Positions 1 to 11,469 of a stretch of DNA of 64,000 nt are shown here, piece after piece (positions within the stretch are counted from its first letter, which is position 1; every line of letters begins with the position of its first letter). Origin of the DNA: Microbotryum silenes-acaulis (taxonomy: Eukaryota > Basidiomycota > Microbotryomycetes > Microbotryales > Microbotryaceae). The notes below the pieces were generated by a model. The model had not been told where the DNA came from. It saw only the letters and a program-made list of their open reading frames with translations, and did no database searches. Location of the stretch: NCBI GenBank assembly GCA_003665825.1, contig QPFY01000008.1, positions 682,001 to 746,000 on the forward strand. The letters are read 5' to 3'. The translations under genes were made by a program, and so were the position numbers.

Positions 1-53
1 AGGACGATGTCTGGACGAGTGGCTTATTTCGACCTTGATGAATTGCATGACAG

Positions 54-777
54 GTTGCCGGTTTCGCCCCCTACGAGCGACGAGTGATGGAATTGATTCG
101 CAACTCCAAGGTGCGTCGTCGCTGCGAGCTCAATTGTCCGCTGGCCCCGCAGCTGGCGGCTCGCTGGCTGGCCTGGCATCAACCGTTGGCGGCAGTCCGA
201 CCCAGGCTTCACGCTCGTGCTCTTCCCCATGCGCATCATACTGACTTCTCTTACTCGTCGACGCCACCTCTAACAGGACAAGAAGGCCCGCAAGCTGACC
301 AAGAAGCGTGTAAGTAGCCATTCCATCACACGCGCAAGGGCGGGACCGATTGCATGGCTACGACGCGCCGCGGGGTCGATCCGAGGCTGATGTCGCGGAG
401 GGTCGTCACCAGTCGAAGCGGGCACTGGGGAAAGAGGGGATATCTATCGGAAAAGAGAGAGAGAGAATGGAACAACCGGGAAAGCAGAGCAATGCAGAAG
501 CAGACGGACTCGTGTGGTCTCCAGGGGCGGCGAGGGGAACAGACGGCTGCCCCGACCGCAACACATCATGATCAACAACTACACCGGACAATACGATGGC
601 TGATCATCTTGACTCTCTCCAACAGCTTGGTACACTCCGCCGCGCCAAGCGCAAGGTCGATGAGCTCACCGGTGTCATCGGTAAGCTCTCAACCGCACAC
701 CTTTCTGACCTCCATTGGCTTGCCAACTAACTCGCATTTCATTACTTACAGCTGAGCAACGTCGACACGCCGCCTAA
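54..777 (+). CDS. RPL36: 60S ribosomal protein eL36, 3' part (5' end outside window)
   Basis: This is the C-terminal two thirds of eL36, a small basic protein of the large ribosomal subunit. Four exons are visible: 54-110, 277-309, 626-680 and 752-777 (stop TAA at 775). Spliced, they read VAGFAPYERRVMELIRNSK, then DKKARKLTKKR, then LGTLRRAKRKVDELTGVI, then AEQRRHAA, which follows the family without a gap. The intron phases agree (0, 0, 1). Bases 1-53 are the end of an upstream intron, so the start codon lies before the window. Many short introns are usual for ribosomal protein genes of basidiomycetes. The family call is firm and only the 5' end is missing. Confidence 0.95.
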
Positions 778-1769
778 ACGTCTTCTCTTGAATCGCCTCA
801 TTGGAATCGACCCGGGCTATTTGAGGGGAAGTGCATCGGTGTGTGGGGGTGAAGGAAGGAGCGCAGTATGGTGATGATGATGATGATGATGATGACGGAT
901 GGCGTAGCAGGCTTTCTCTTTGTCCTCGTCAGCTTCCAGGAGGGAGCGCGGCGGGGCAAATGTGCGCTGCTAAAAACAATGTCCTTTTCAAGATCAACTC
1001 ATTCACAACTCTGGCGGAGGGGCGTAATCAGTTCTTTTCGGAGAGAACGCGAGAAGGATGAGAGAGCATGAATGGGGCACGGTCCTCGGTTGCATCGTCT
1101 GACGCAAGTTGAGGAATCTTTCTCGCGATGCACATTTCTATCGAGTATTAGGGATCTCGTCGATCCCTCCTGTTCTTCTCCTTTCGTCGCCTCTCTGGGC
1201 CTCACCTAGCAGACACCTCTGCAAGATGTTTTCTTTTGTCATGCCACGGGAAGATACTGGTTTCAGGCCCACGTACGGCCAGAATGATCACACCAAGGAT
1301 CGGGGAAATGGCATGCGTCTCTGATTCGGGTCATTAGAGGTGAATGAATTTTGGCGTGGGGAGAGCAAGCCTCTCAGAAAGAAGTAGATAGGGATCCGGG
1401 TTTCGCATCCTGCGTGGTAACTGAAGGTGCTCTCGGCACATTTGCGCCCTCCATAAATACTTTTTATTTATTTATTTAGGTAGATTTCAGTAACAGTATA
1501 ATTATATTAATACCTAGAAACCTTCGGAAAAGTCGGAGGGAATGCTTTTACGCATACTCAGCTGCCGACGGCTCGGGCTGGGCTAGGCTGGGCTTGCAAG
1601 TGATCACTTCGAGCTCTCAGTGGACCCCCGGGCAGTCCCCGGGCCCCGGGACCCATCACGCTCTATCACGCTAGATCACGCTTGCCGAAGGCTCTGAACG
1701 CCGTGCGAGCGCCCAAGTCACCTCCTTCTTCGTCGTAACATTTCCTCCGACACTTCTTGATTTTCACGC
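778..1769. other. Intergenic region between eL36 and the BTB gene
   Basis: No gene is recognised here. It holds the 3' UTR of eL36, a GAT trinucleotide run (about 872-895), an AT-rich patch with repeated TTTA units (about 1463-1500), a C/G-only patch (about 1627-1651) and three copies of ATCACGCT within 1654-1685. The last lies about 90 bp before the next start codon and could be a promoter element, but nothing here proves that. Confidence 0.5.
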
Positions 1770-3172
1770 ATGACCATGTTCGAGCCCACCAGTGTGACCC
1801 ATCATTTCGTCCTGAACCTGCGCAAAGCCGACTTGTCGACCGCCCACTGGTCCTCGTCGTTCCTCGTCGTCACTGGGTCGGGTCAAGGCTCTGAGCCCGA
1901 CTACAAGACGACCTGGCGCATCAGTTGGCTTCCCGACCGTCCTGCGTTGGAATTGGTCGAGGACATGGCGGGCAGTATTCGGCCTCAGGGGTGCTCGACC
2001 CGTCTTCGCTCGTCCACCACCGTAGCGACCATGCTGATTTATGATGGCGCCGCGGATCACCAGACCGCATCACCCATTACAGGTGGTCGAGCTAGTTGGG
2101 AGCCGCACGTGTCTTTGCTGGGATGGTCAACTGAAGTGGAAAGGTGCACGCTAGACGGGAATGTCTTGACAAGGCTCGTCATGGGTTCTCAATTGCCAGA
2201 GCTTAGTTTCCGCATTTCGGTCCGGATCGGCGAACCTGCGAATCCAGAAGTCCAACTTGCTCGCGTCAGGTTGATGAAGGAACAGCGGATGATGTCTACC
2301 ACACTTGAACAGGTCAGGTCAAGATACTTCAGTGCGTTCTCACTTTTCAAGCATATTCTGAGCGGGAGCTGTCTTTCTTCGCTGACTCTGAAATTCTCGC
2401 TCGGCGGCCTGCAGAAACCCATCTTGCACGAAACCCACACGATCTCCGCCTGTTATTCCTTCCATCCCGAAGGGTCCTGTACGAAAACGCTGCTTTCCTT
2501 CGATCCCGTGTACCTCGATTGGCACAGGTCTTGGCACCCTCAGGAAGCTTTTCAGATTTGGATTTTGGGTGTGTCGCCGGCGCTCGGACGTGGGCGGTCG
2601 CGGAGACCAGTGGCAACACGTACGAAGCGTACGAAGTGCTGTTGGAGTGGCTTCGGTTTGGCCGGATTCAGTTTGGGGACTATCATGCACCGGATCTGGT
2701 GCTCACTCGGGATCAGGGAACAGCGATGGAAGAGGATGATTCGCCCATTGATATCCTGGCCTCTGTCGGTCATCTTAGTCCTGCCCTTCCACCGGTCCAC
2801 CTTGAGAATTTTTCTCCGTCCTCAGCGCCAAACCCAGAAGCCGTGTACCGTCTCGCAGAAAGTTTGGGCATCAAAGCACTTCGTCTCGCAGCTTTCGAAG
2901 CCTTCTCTTCCTCGTTGATCCCAACGAGCGCCTTGAACAATCTCTTTTCGCCGTTTTCTCGTGATTTCAGACCCGTTGCCGATCTGTGCATCGACTTTTG
3001 TGCCGTTCAACGGAAGAAACTGGATTTGACTCGAATCAGGAATCTGATTGATCGGAAGGAGCTTGCGATTGGCGCCGTTGAAGGTGCGGAGCTGTTGTCC
3101 AGATTGTACGTCAAGATCGTGCAACTTGAATGGCAGGATAAGAAGGGCGGGGATACTGTATGTCCACAGTGA
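1770..3172 (+). CDS. BTB/POZ-domain protein
   Basis: The first exon opens at ATG 1770 and runs to about 2264-2312, giving roughly 165-180 residues with a WRISWLP segment that could be MATH-like. After one intron the frame reads NPHDLRLLFLPSRRVLYENA and then a YEVLLEWLRFGRI segment, the pattern of a BTB fold. It ends with YRLAESLGIKALRLAAFEA and LFSPFSRDFRPVADL, the helical tail typical of basidiomycete BTB proteins. Such proteins often serve as Cullin-3 adaptors, but the substrate cannot be told. The stop is TGA 3170. The intron is not certain: a 2265-2332 excision keeps phase and joins the two frames, and I see no better donor/acceptor pair. The gene converges on SNW1, with about 245 bp between the two stops. 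Confidence 0.65.
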
Positions 3173-3417
3173 CCAGGCGGGTGGTTGTAATACGAGCAGT
3201 CCTTATTGGACCAATAACATCAACATAAATAGTCGCTGTTGGACAAGCATGAGGGAACCCGAGGGAGTCTGGTGTGACGCCAACTCTTCGTACGGTCAAC
3301 AAAGGCAAAATCATCATGCTAGCTGTCAAGTCGGCGACTTTCACAATTACAGGAGAAAAAAAGATTCCATGTCCAGAATCAAAGGATGAGCAGTTATGGT
3401 GTAGCAGCATTGGGGTC

Positions 3418-5878
3418 TTAGTCCCTTGCTCGCTTGCGAGCAGCATCGTCCTTGACGTCCAACCCGCGTTTCGGGTTGCCCGCTTTGGCCGTCTCGAGGA
3501 ACGCGTCGACACCGAAAGGATCGGCGGTGTCCTTCTCGAAAGCGACGGGGCTAGTGAGACAGAATTACACCGTGCAAAAAGTCAGTATCACCATGTCCTA
3601 GTCTCGTACTATCTTTTACCTCGTATTGAACTAACCCTTCTCGGACTTCGGCCAAGTCCGATCCTTGAAACCCACGCCCCGCAACTCCCAAACCGAAGCG
3701 GTCGTTCTGCATTGATCTCGAAATGCCGTCTTCGAGCGAGACATCGTTTCCTTCGTCGTCGATGTTGGCTCCCCGAGGTCGGTAAATCGCAGCCGCGGCC
3801 GACGACCCGGAGAAGAGGGGTTTGTCGTAGATATTGTACGAATCGTCGTCGCCGAACGAGGTGTTGAGTTGCTCCTGGTTGAAAAGGCGCGAGTCGAGCA
3901 TCGCTTCTTTCGACAAAGTAGGCTTTGCGAGACCAAGTGCGATCTTCTCGGAAATATCGCGACCAGTTGCTCTGTGGGGAATTAGGGATCGACCACCCGT
4001 AAGCATCTTTTGACTGTATGTGAGTAAGTATGAATGAACCGACCTTGCCAGCACCTTGGCACGCTGCTCTGTCCCCATATTGCTCATCCTCATCTCCCTC
4101 TCGCGTTCTTTCTTGCGCTCGCGTCGGATCTGCTCGCGCTCCTTGGCGGCACGTCGATCCTCCTCCGTCTCGTTCTCGTCACCCTCGCCCTCACCCTCGC
4201 TGGCGCTGTCTTCGCCACTTCGCTCGTCCGCTGCTATTCGGCGGGGCGGCGGCGATTGTGTAGTCGAATTGGCATCCGAGTCCGAGTCACTTCCATATCC
4301 CGCCAACGCCGAAGGCATCGAGCCGCCTTCGGCACCCGCAACAACCCTCGCCGGCGCGTGGCTCGAGACGATCCCCGATCGTTCTTCCCTGGCGCGCTGG
4401 GCCAGCATCCTCAAGTGCTCCTCCTTCGCTTCCTTTTCCTTCTGCGCGATCTTCTGTTGCATCAGACTCCTCTGTCGCACTTCCTCACGCGCATGGCGAT
4501 CAGCGACGTAGAGCGCTTCCGAGAACTGGGCGAATCGATCGTTGATGAGCACGTCCTGGAGGCCTCGACCATCAGCGGCCAGACGCTTGTCGAGCGGGAT
4601 CGTAAAACCCTTGTTGTTCTTCCAGTTGGAAACGCAGGGAGGGATCATCCAATCCTTCTGGTCTTGGGCTGTGACCTTGCGAGGCGGGGAGCGGAGGACG
4701 GGCGGAGGAGGCGAAGGAGGGCCTCGGGGAATCTTCTTGCCTTTGAAGCGAGGCGGCTCGAGGGGATCCTCTACGACTTCGGTCTGCGCGAGAGGAAGGG
4801 ATCAGACAAGATCAGCGCGTGCGCGATCGAACCTTATGTCACCGCGGCAGAACAAACCATTTTGATGATGCGCTGTTGAGTTCCATCACCCTGCTGAGGT
4901 GTGTAGCGCATGAACGACGTCTCGCCTGCAGAGACCAAGCGAGTGCGGATCAGCACGAGTACACCACCACCACCGAAGCTTACAAGACGAGCCAACTTAC
5001 CCTGGGAGTTGGGCACATTCTTAGGCTGAGCGGCTTTGATCTTGCCCTGCACGAGCTTCTCGAGAGCGGCTTTGGTCCTGTCTGCCGTCGTCTGGACCTC
5101 CTCCTCCGAGGGGCGTTCCATGTCCCGAACCTTGATGTCGGTGCGGTTGGCCATGGGGATGAGATCCTTGAATGACGATTGGACAAGACGGCCGTCGCGA
5201 TGACCTTGTTGCGCTGAGGAAAGGTATCGGCGATCAGAGGCTGAATTAGCACGAGTGACAGCGAGGAAAGCCAGTCTGGACGATGGTGGAGGTGCGTACC
5301 GATGGCATCGTATCTGACGTTCCCATCAGCGTCCACTTGTAACGCCAACGTGTTACCCGAGTTGCTCTGTCGTGTATCATGGGGGCGTAGAGACGTGATT
5401 GATCAGCGTGAGCCCAACCCACGAGGCAGCGATCCACACGGACGCCCTCGAGGGTCCTTGGAGCAAGAAAGAGGACGGGGCATGTGGTGGTACAAACCTT
5501 GGATTTGCGGCCCATTTCGAGCGGGTACTGGGCGACATGACATTCAGGGTAAGAGCCACCATCGCCAAAGTCGGTCATCTGCGTTGGCCGCCAGCCCTTG
5601 CGCTGGCCGTACGCCTGAATCACGCGAGCCGTCGTAGTCAGAGCCGAGCTGCTCGACGAGCCCTGGGCGCCGGACACTTTTGCAACATCATCCGCATCGT
5701 CACCGTCGGCGTTGACGAGGTGGCGAGGGGCGGGAAGGCTGTATGTCGAACGACGCGAGCAAGGAACATGGCGTCGGTCAGCTAGGTCTCGGTCACGCTC
5801 GAATCACAAAGGGTCATGGAGAGAAAGGGTGGCTCCTTCGGTCCGGAGAGGTACTTACGAGGAGAGCAGAGTTGCCAT
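3418..5878 (-). CDS. PRP45: SNW/SKIP-domain pre-mRNA splicing factor (Prp45/SNW1)
   Basis: This is a spliceosome component of the NineTeen-related complex, also a transcription coactivator in other eukaryotes, and nuclear. Eight exons fit exactly: 5859-5878, 5498-5738, 5300-5366, 5001-5213, 4858-4925, 4044-4783, 3636-3971 and 3418-3550, giving 606 codons including the stop with all phases consistent. Landmarks: N-terminal MATLLSSLPAPRH; AQYPLEMGRK; FKDLIPMANRT; the SNW core IPPCVSNWKNNKGFTIPLDK near residue 250; RDISEKIALGLAKPT; NIYDKPLF; and GPVAFEKDTADPFGVDAFLE near the end. A Glu/Arg-rich coiled segment with an acidic stretch follows the core. The first exon codes for fewer than seven residues. 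Size and order match fungal orthologues, and nothing looks broken. Confidence 0.96.
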
Positions 5879-8800
5879 AGTGAACACGCTTAGGTGTCCG
5901 GGACGAGGAATGCAGCTGGGGACGGCGGCGATCAAGGCGGCGTCGGTGGCTAAGCCTAGATTCGACTTCACGATCTCTCGCGCCGAGCTCCGCCTTTCGA
6001 ACCTTTAGAGACCCTTAGTAGCCCTTAGTGCGTCGCCCATTATGTGAGGCGCATAGGCGCTTAGAAAGTGGTTTTGGATCCGCATCAAAGCAATTTGCTC
6101 GAGCGGCAGCATTCTGTCCGGCCAGGAGCATCTCTCTCTCTCTCTCTCTCTCTTACCACATTCGAGTCGAGAGTCCAGAAGCGCTGCGCTGAGCAGAGTC
6201 GAGTTTTAATCCGTGCTGCATGCGCTTCTCGATGCGAGCACTTGACACTACAAAAGACAAAGAAAAACACTAGGGAAACGAGAAAAAGGTTCGCGAGGGA
6301 GGTTCAATGTATGTCAGATCTGGCCAGGCTGATAATGGACGAGTCGCAGGATTACCACTGCACGTAGCGCCGTTGCAGAGACAAAAAAGGGAAAAAAAAC
6401 CCCCTTTGTCGACGGAAGTGGGAAATCGCTTCAAGACCGTGTGCAGCTGGAGGTACACTAGAAATAAGCTAACTTGTGCGACAGGACTAGGGTACAGGCA
6501 TACTTACTGATGATGAGGGTACCGTTGACCTCCTTCAATCCGAATGTAAGATCGACCTTGAGTGTCGAGCCGACTACCGGTGACCGAACCGTGCAGTGGA
6601 GCCTGCTGGTCCGAGTCTGGTGTCGCAGTGAGAGGTGAGAGGTGAGAGGTGAGAGAATAGGTGGGGCGAAAAAATGATGGAGGTGGTGTGCTGGAGGATG
6701 GAAGGTGGAATGGGTGAACAAGAGACAAGACGGGTCTCGAAGGGTGCACGGGATCGACGACTCCGAGTCGGAGTCAGCACGATGTTTGCGGCACGAACAC
6801 GCTCCGCTCGCTGGGTGGCAACCCGCACTCTGGACGATGGGTGGGATTCAAATACGACCTCTACCACACCACAGAAAGCCCCGTTTCGTATCGAAAAGGG
6901 GTCTACTGTCCGCAAGATGAAGTGGTGCGAGAACCGTAGAGCGCGTCAACGAGGGAAAGGAAGGACTCCGAGTCGGGGAGGAAGGCTGGGGATGGCAAAG
7001 TGGTCGAGGTCAAACACGAGTGAGATGAGATGACGACGATAATACGAGGTGAACGAGATGCGAGGTGGGTTCAGAGCGGGTGAGAGGCGTGAGGTGAGGT
7101 CACGGTAAAGGCGGAATCGAGGTGGGGTGAAACGATGGTCAGCCCAGATGAGGTTGAGCTGGGGTGAGACTCGGAGGAGGTGAGAGGAGTGTCGAATGAG
7201 GGTGTAATGATATGGGATGAAGACAAGACGAGGATAAGATGAGGAGGTGGATATGGAAGTGGAGGTGGAGGTGAAGGCGAGGTGAGTGGGTGGCGTGGCC
7301 ACGATCAAGTCAGCATCACCGCTCGAGGCACGAACGAGCTCGCTTGAGTCGCACCAGGCATTAACTCACAGAGAGAGAAGGTGGAAGGGGAGTGATCGAA
7401 CGATACTATATATCACACCCCATAGGCCACCATTTCGTCTCATCCTTAAAAGGAGGGCGATGTCGGCAATCCTAAGTAGTGCGAGAAGTGCAGAGCGCGT
7501 CGACGAGGAGCAGGAAGGAGACACAGAGAGAGAGAGAGAGACGACGAGCTCGAGGTGGTTGCTGACTTGGATGGGGGGGGGGGGGGGGGGGGGGGGATCC
7601 TGGCTGAATGAGTCATCACACGATGCCAGGCTGTAGTCACCACCTCACCAGCCTTGCCGATGCCGAGCTGAGCGCCGCGCGCGGCTGACCTGAAGCGAAT
7701 TTGCGGATAGGGGACAGTGCACCCCACATTGAGGCCAGCCCCATATTGAGGCCAACGGTCTACCTTTCGGAAAGACCAAATACCTTGTCGATCAAGCTCG
7801 GTCAAGTCTGGGCAGATTGAGCGAGCTCCGAGAAGAACCACCCAGAGTTGAGATCGCCGCGATCGATACAGTGGTTGTTGCTCCACCAGTTTTGTCCGAG
7901 CGGACGACCTTGCTTGCTCCGCGAGTTACTACGAGTTCCGACGCGGAGCTGGGTTACTGGAGAGCTCTCCAACGCGGCGAAACAAAAACAAAAACAAAAA
8001 ACAAAACACTAAACCGAAAAACAGAAGAGAACCAACAGGGGGGAGATAATGTACCTCTATTCAGAGGTGTGGAGGATCCGAAGCTGCTGCGTCTCAACTT
8101 GGTCAGTCGAATGAATTGGGCAGAACTCAGGAGGGTACTGGCAGCAGGACTAGCCTCTAGCCGATCAAATACATGTTGAGTTGACACTTGAGGAGTACAC
8201 TCTGCAGGCTACATGAGCGCGCGGGCTTTCTCTTAGCTTCCTTCTGATTCGAGCGTTCTAACGTATTGAACCACCTCGAATCAGACGCCGAGATTCTAGA
8301 ATACAGCCGTATCGAGATTGTATTTTGTGATCCAGATCAAGAGAATGTGTAAGGGAGTAACGCCCGCAGGCATCATCAATCAGTTGAGGGTCGAATTAGT
8401 AGTGTTGGCAGTTTTCTGTCAAGTCGCAAATGGCGCGACAGTTGACTGACGTGGGCATGTGTCCTTTCAAAGACACATATCGGGGAACCCGATGAATGAT
8501 TCTTGAAGCGAAAAAAACAGCTCGCCATTATAATCGTAAGCGGTCACACCACAGTGGCGGGCTCGAATTTGCTTGGCGATGGCCAGAGAGTTGGAACCTC
8601 ACATCGATGTACTGTGACAATCGCAGACTCGTTGGCGCCGACAAATAAGCATGGGCTACCTGCTCCTTGAATCGATGAGTATCGCAACGTACGTAGCACA
8701 AGAGACTTGGAGAGGCGTGATGATAAGCGCTCGGTCACGGATGATATCACATCGTCGAAGTCGAGGCCGGGAGATTCCGATGCAGTGAGCGCCGACGATT

Positions 8801-9597
8801 GAGCGAGCTGGTATCGCACTTGCACATGGGGTCGCCTTCACCTTCCATATTCAGGGCACTGCCTTCGTAACTCAAGAGGTCATCAGAGTCGGGGGTCTTC
8901 TATCCTTTCGAAGAAAAGATCGATGACGCGAAGTTGATTAGATGAGGGTGCCATTAGGGGTTCGAGTCGGCGAGAATCCACGGGGCGCGGCGGTCGCCTG
9001 GGCAATTCGAATCCGACGCATGCATTCAGAGAAGCTAATCGCGGAGTATTATACTTACTATGAGGTAGTATTGCACAAGCTCCGAACCACAACTCGCCCT
9101 AGAATTATTGCATAGCTGGATCCACGCATCTCAGCTTAAGGTCACATTATCACGTGACCGAACACGCAGCCGCTGCACTGCAGTGGCAGCGAGTCGCAAT
9201 TCGGAGATGAAGGTAAGGATTGCACAATATGCTGTAGGTCCATACCTGGTACCTGCAAACGACCTGTCAAGAAAGTGTGACTACCAAGATCCCGCTCTTA
9301 CGAGTAGTGAGGTCAAGCACTCGAGGACTACTCACTGCAAGACGGTGGAAACCGAGGTTTTATTTGTTGTCATCGTGGGTACCCTCACCTAGGTCGAGTC
9401 GGGTCCGCGACGTCGACGGCCGAGCTGCTCTGCTAGGGAGGGGCGCGCATGGAAGCGGGTCGGGTCGTGTCGCCTTTGCCCTCCGACTGCCATCTCGCAA
9501 CCTCGAACCTCGCGTGTTAGCAGCCTTCCAACTCGCGCCAAGTCAAGCTCATCTCGTCACCCCGACCCCCACCCTTTTCAACCCCACTATATCAAAT
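5879..9597. other. 3.7 kb gene-poor, low-complexity intergenic region
   Basis: No open frame here shows a family signature or a convincing exon chain. The region lies between the start codons of two divergent genes, SNW1 and H2A.Z, so both promoters are inside it. It holds a TC run (6131-6153), repeated GAGAGGT units (about 6631-6656), a long purine-rich block with scattered GAGGTGA/GAGATGA words on the plus strand (about 6640-7290), an AG run (about 7525-7540), a pure G run (7573-7596) and A-rich AAACA repeats (7981-8010). A long non-coding transcript or a fast-evolving small gene cannot be excluded. Confidence 0.5.
7573..7596 (+). repeat. Homopolymer run of 24 G
   Basis: An uninterrupted run of G directly follows an AG microsatellite block. 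Such a run can form a quadruplex and is prone to slippage and assembly error, so its length should not be trusted. Confidence 0.9.
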
Positions 9598-10895
9598 ATG
9601 TCGTCTGGAGGTGCGTTCCCATGGGTCACGTGGTGCGAACGGGAACGGATGTGACATGGGGAGGACGTCTGAACTGACCGCCGACGGCTGACGGTTCACC
9701 AACCCCCCTGCTCCCCTACGCGCAGGCGCTGGAGGCAAGACCGGAGGAAAGGGCGGCAAGGGTGGCAAAGGTGGCAAGGCCGGTGGAGATCCCAAGGCTC
9801 AGTCAACCAGGTCCCAGAAGGCTGGTCTTCAAGTGAGTGCATTGTCGAATACCTACTCTACAACTCGTCTCGTTTCGTCGCGCCCGTCATGCCGGGTGGT
9901 GGTGCTCGACAATCAAGCTCGCCCGGCTCGAGCGGCAGGCGACTGCGCAGTGGCCTGCAACAACCACTCCCAACATTCTACATCTTCTCTCAACAACACG
10001 TTCGACCGCTCATCCACATCGTTGTAGTTGCCCGTGACTCGCCCTAACGCTGGGTGGGTCCGACGGCGCACGCACGGTCCAGTCTGGCAGCGGCCTTGTT
10101 TTGACCCGAGTCGAGGCGCCTCGACGCGCGCCGCGTGTCTCTGTTGTTTGGCCGATCTGCCTTTCAGCCCAGGCGCCCATTCGAGCGAGCAGAATCCGCG
10201 ATCACAGAAAACAAAGCCATGTCGATGCTCCGACTTGTTTTCGCTTTGTGCAATTCGTCATGGATCGCCGCCATCGCCATAACCCGACTCTGTGCATCAA
10301 CCCGAGCCACACCAGACCTCAGCAACGCCCGCTCAGGCAGACCCAGATTGGCTGATGCGCATATTTGCTCTGGTCTTTCCAATCCTTCTACAGTTCCCTG
10401 TCGGTCGTATCCATCGTTACCTCAAGGCCCGCACCCAGAACAACATGCGCGTCGGTGCCAAGGCTGCCGTGTACGCCTCGGCCATTCTGGAGTACCTCAC
10501 CGCCGAAGTCCTCGAACTCGCTGGTCAGTCCACTGCGGCAATGCAAAAGCCAGCCTGACTCGCAGCAACTGACAATCTCGACTTCTTTTCCTGATCACAA
10601 CCAGGTAACGCCTCGAAGGATCTCCGTGTGAAGCGTATCACTCCCCGTCACTTGCAACTCGCCATCCGAGGTGATGAAGAGCTCGACTCGCTCATCCGCG
10701 CAACCATCGCTGGTGGTGGTGTCTTGCCTCATATCCACAAGGTGCGTTTCATCTTGCCCTACAGCTGTCTGCTGTGAACCAACGACGACTGACCTGGATG
10801 TGCGTGGGCGCCCCATACAGAACTTGATCAAGGTACCCGGACAACTTCCCCCGCAGGGCATGCAGATGTCTCAGATGAAGATGGGCAAGAAGTGA
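9598..10895 (+). CDS. HTZ1: Histone H2A.Z variant
   Basis: This is the replication-independent H2A variant placed at promoter-flanking nucleosomes by SWR1. Five exons (9598-9610, 9726-9832, 10394-10523, 10605-10741, 10821-10895) give 153 residues with matching phases. The histone fold begins [20 protein letters not shown]2A.Z rather than canonical H2A is shown by [40 protein letters not shown] and [19 protein letters not shown]. The N-terminal tail is a run of Gly-Gly-Lys units (about residues 4-25). The C-terminal tail extends beyond the usual end with a Gln/Met-rich stretch closing in KMGKK. Intron 2 is long for this window (9833-10393, 561 nt). Intron-rich H2A.Z genes are normal, in contrast to the usually intron-poor core histone genes. 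Confidence 0.96.
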
Positions 10896-11469
10896 GGGCT
10901 TTATGCCCTTGTTTCTTCGTCGTCCTCGCCTCTCTGTTCCCGGTCGCTTGTTTTATTCGTTGTAGGAATTTATCCCCCTCCCCCCCCCCACGCGTCCGCT
11001 TTTGTCGAATCACTTCGCCTCTGGTCGCCAGCTCAAGATCACTATCTCCCACTCTGTGACGACTTTCGTGTAATGTCTTCCCGCCGACCATCATCAACCC
11101 GCTTTCTCTCTTCCCTTCGAAAAAGTCCGTTGTTGTGCTTTTCTTTTCTTTTCGCCTTCCCACCTTCCGAGTTTGAACGACCTTGTTGTGCCTACGTGCG
11201 ACGTGATCTGATCCTCACTTTTCATTGCCCTTTGCGGTGAAACTTGCAACATTGACTCGTTTCGAACGCCTACGGATTCGACCTTTGTTAGTTTCGGAAC
11301 GCCTCGTAAAGGCAAAACCCTCTTTTTTCGGGTCCAGTAGCTGTGTTGCCCCTCCGGTGCTGCAAAGGTCTTCGTTCTGCTGACCAATACAAACTTTCGC
11401 TTTTCTTCTCGGCTTACACCGTGCTTCATCCCTTCCGCTAAGAGAGAGGGATAATCAAGTGGGTTACAA
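10896..11469. other. H2A.Z 3' flank
   Basis: No gene is recognised. The sequence is T/C-rich with a C run near 10978-10990, as expected for a 3' UTR and terminator region of a fungal gene. No specific signal can be placed. Confidence 0.4.

Noticed and set aside
4030..4879. Long plus-strand open frames opposite SNW1
   Set aside because: They are antisense shadows of the SNW1 exon, which has clear family motifs and exact splicing.
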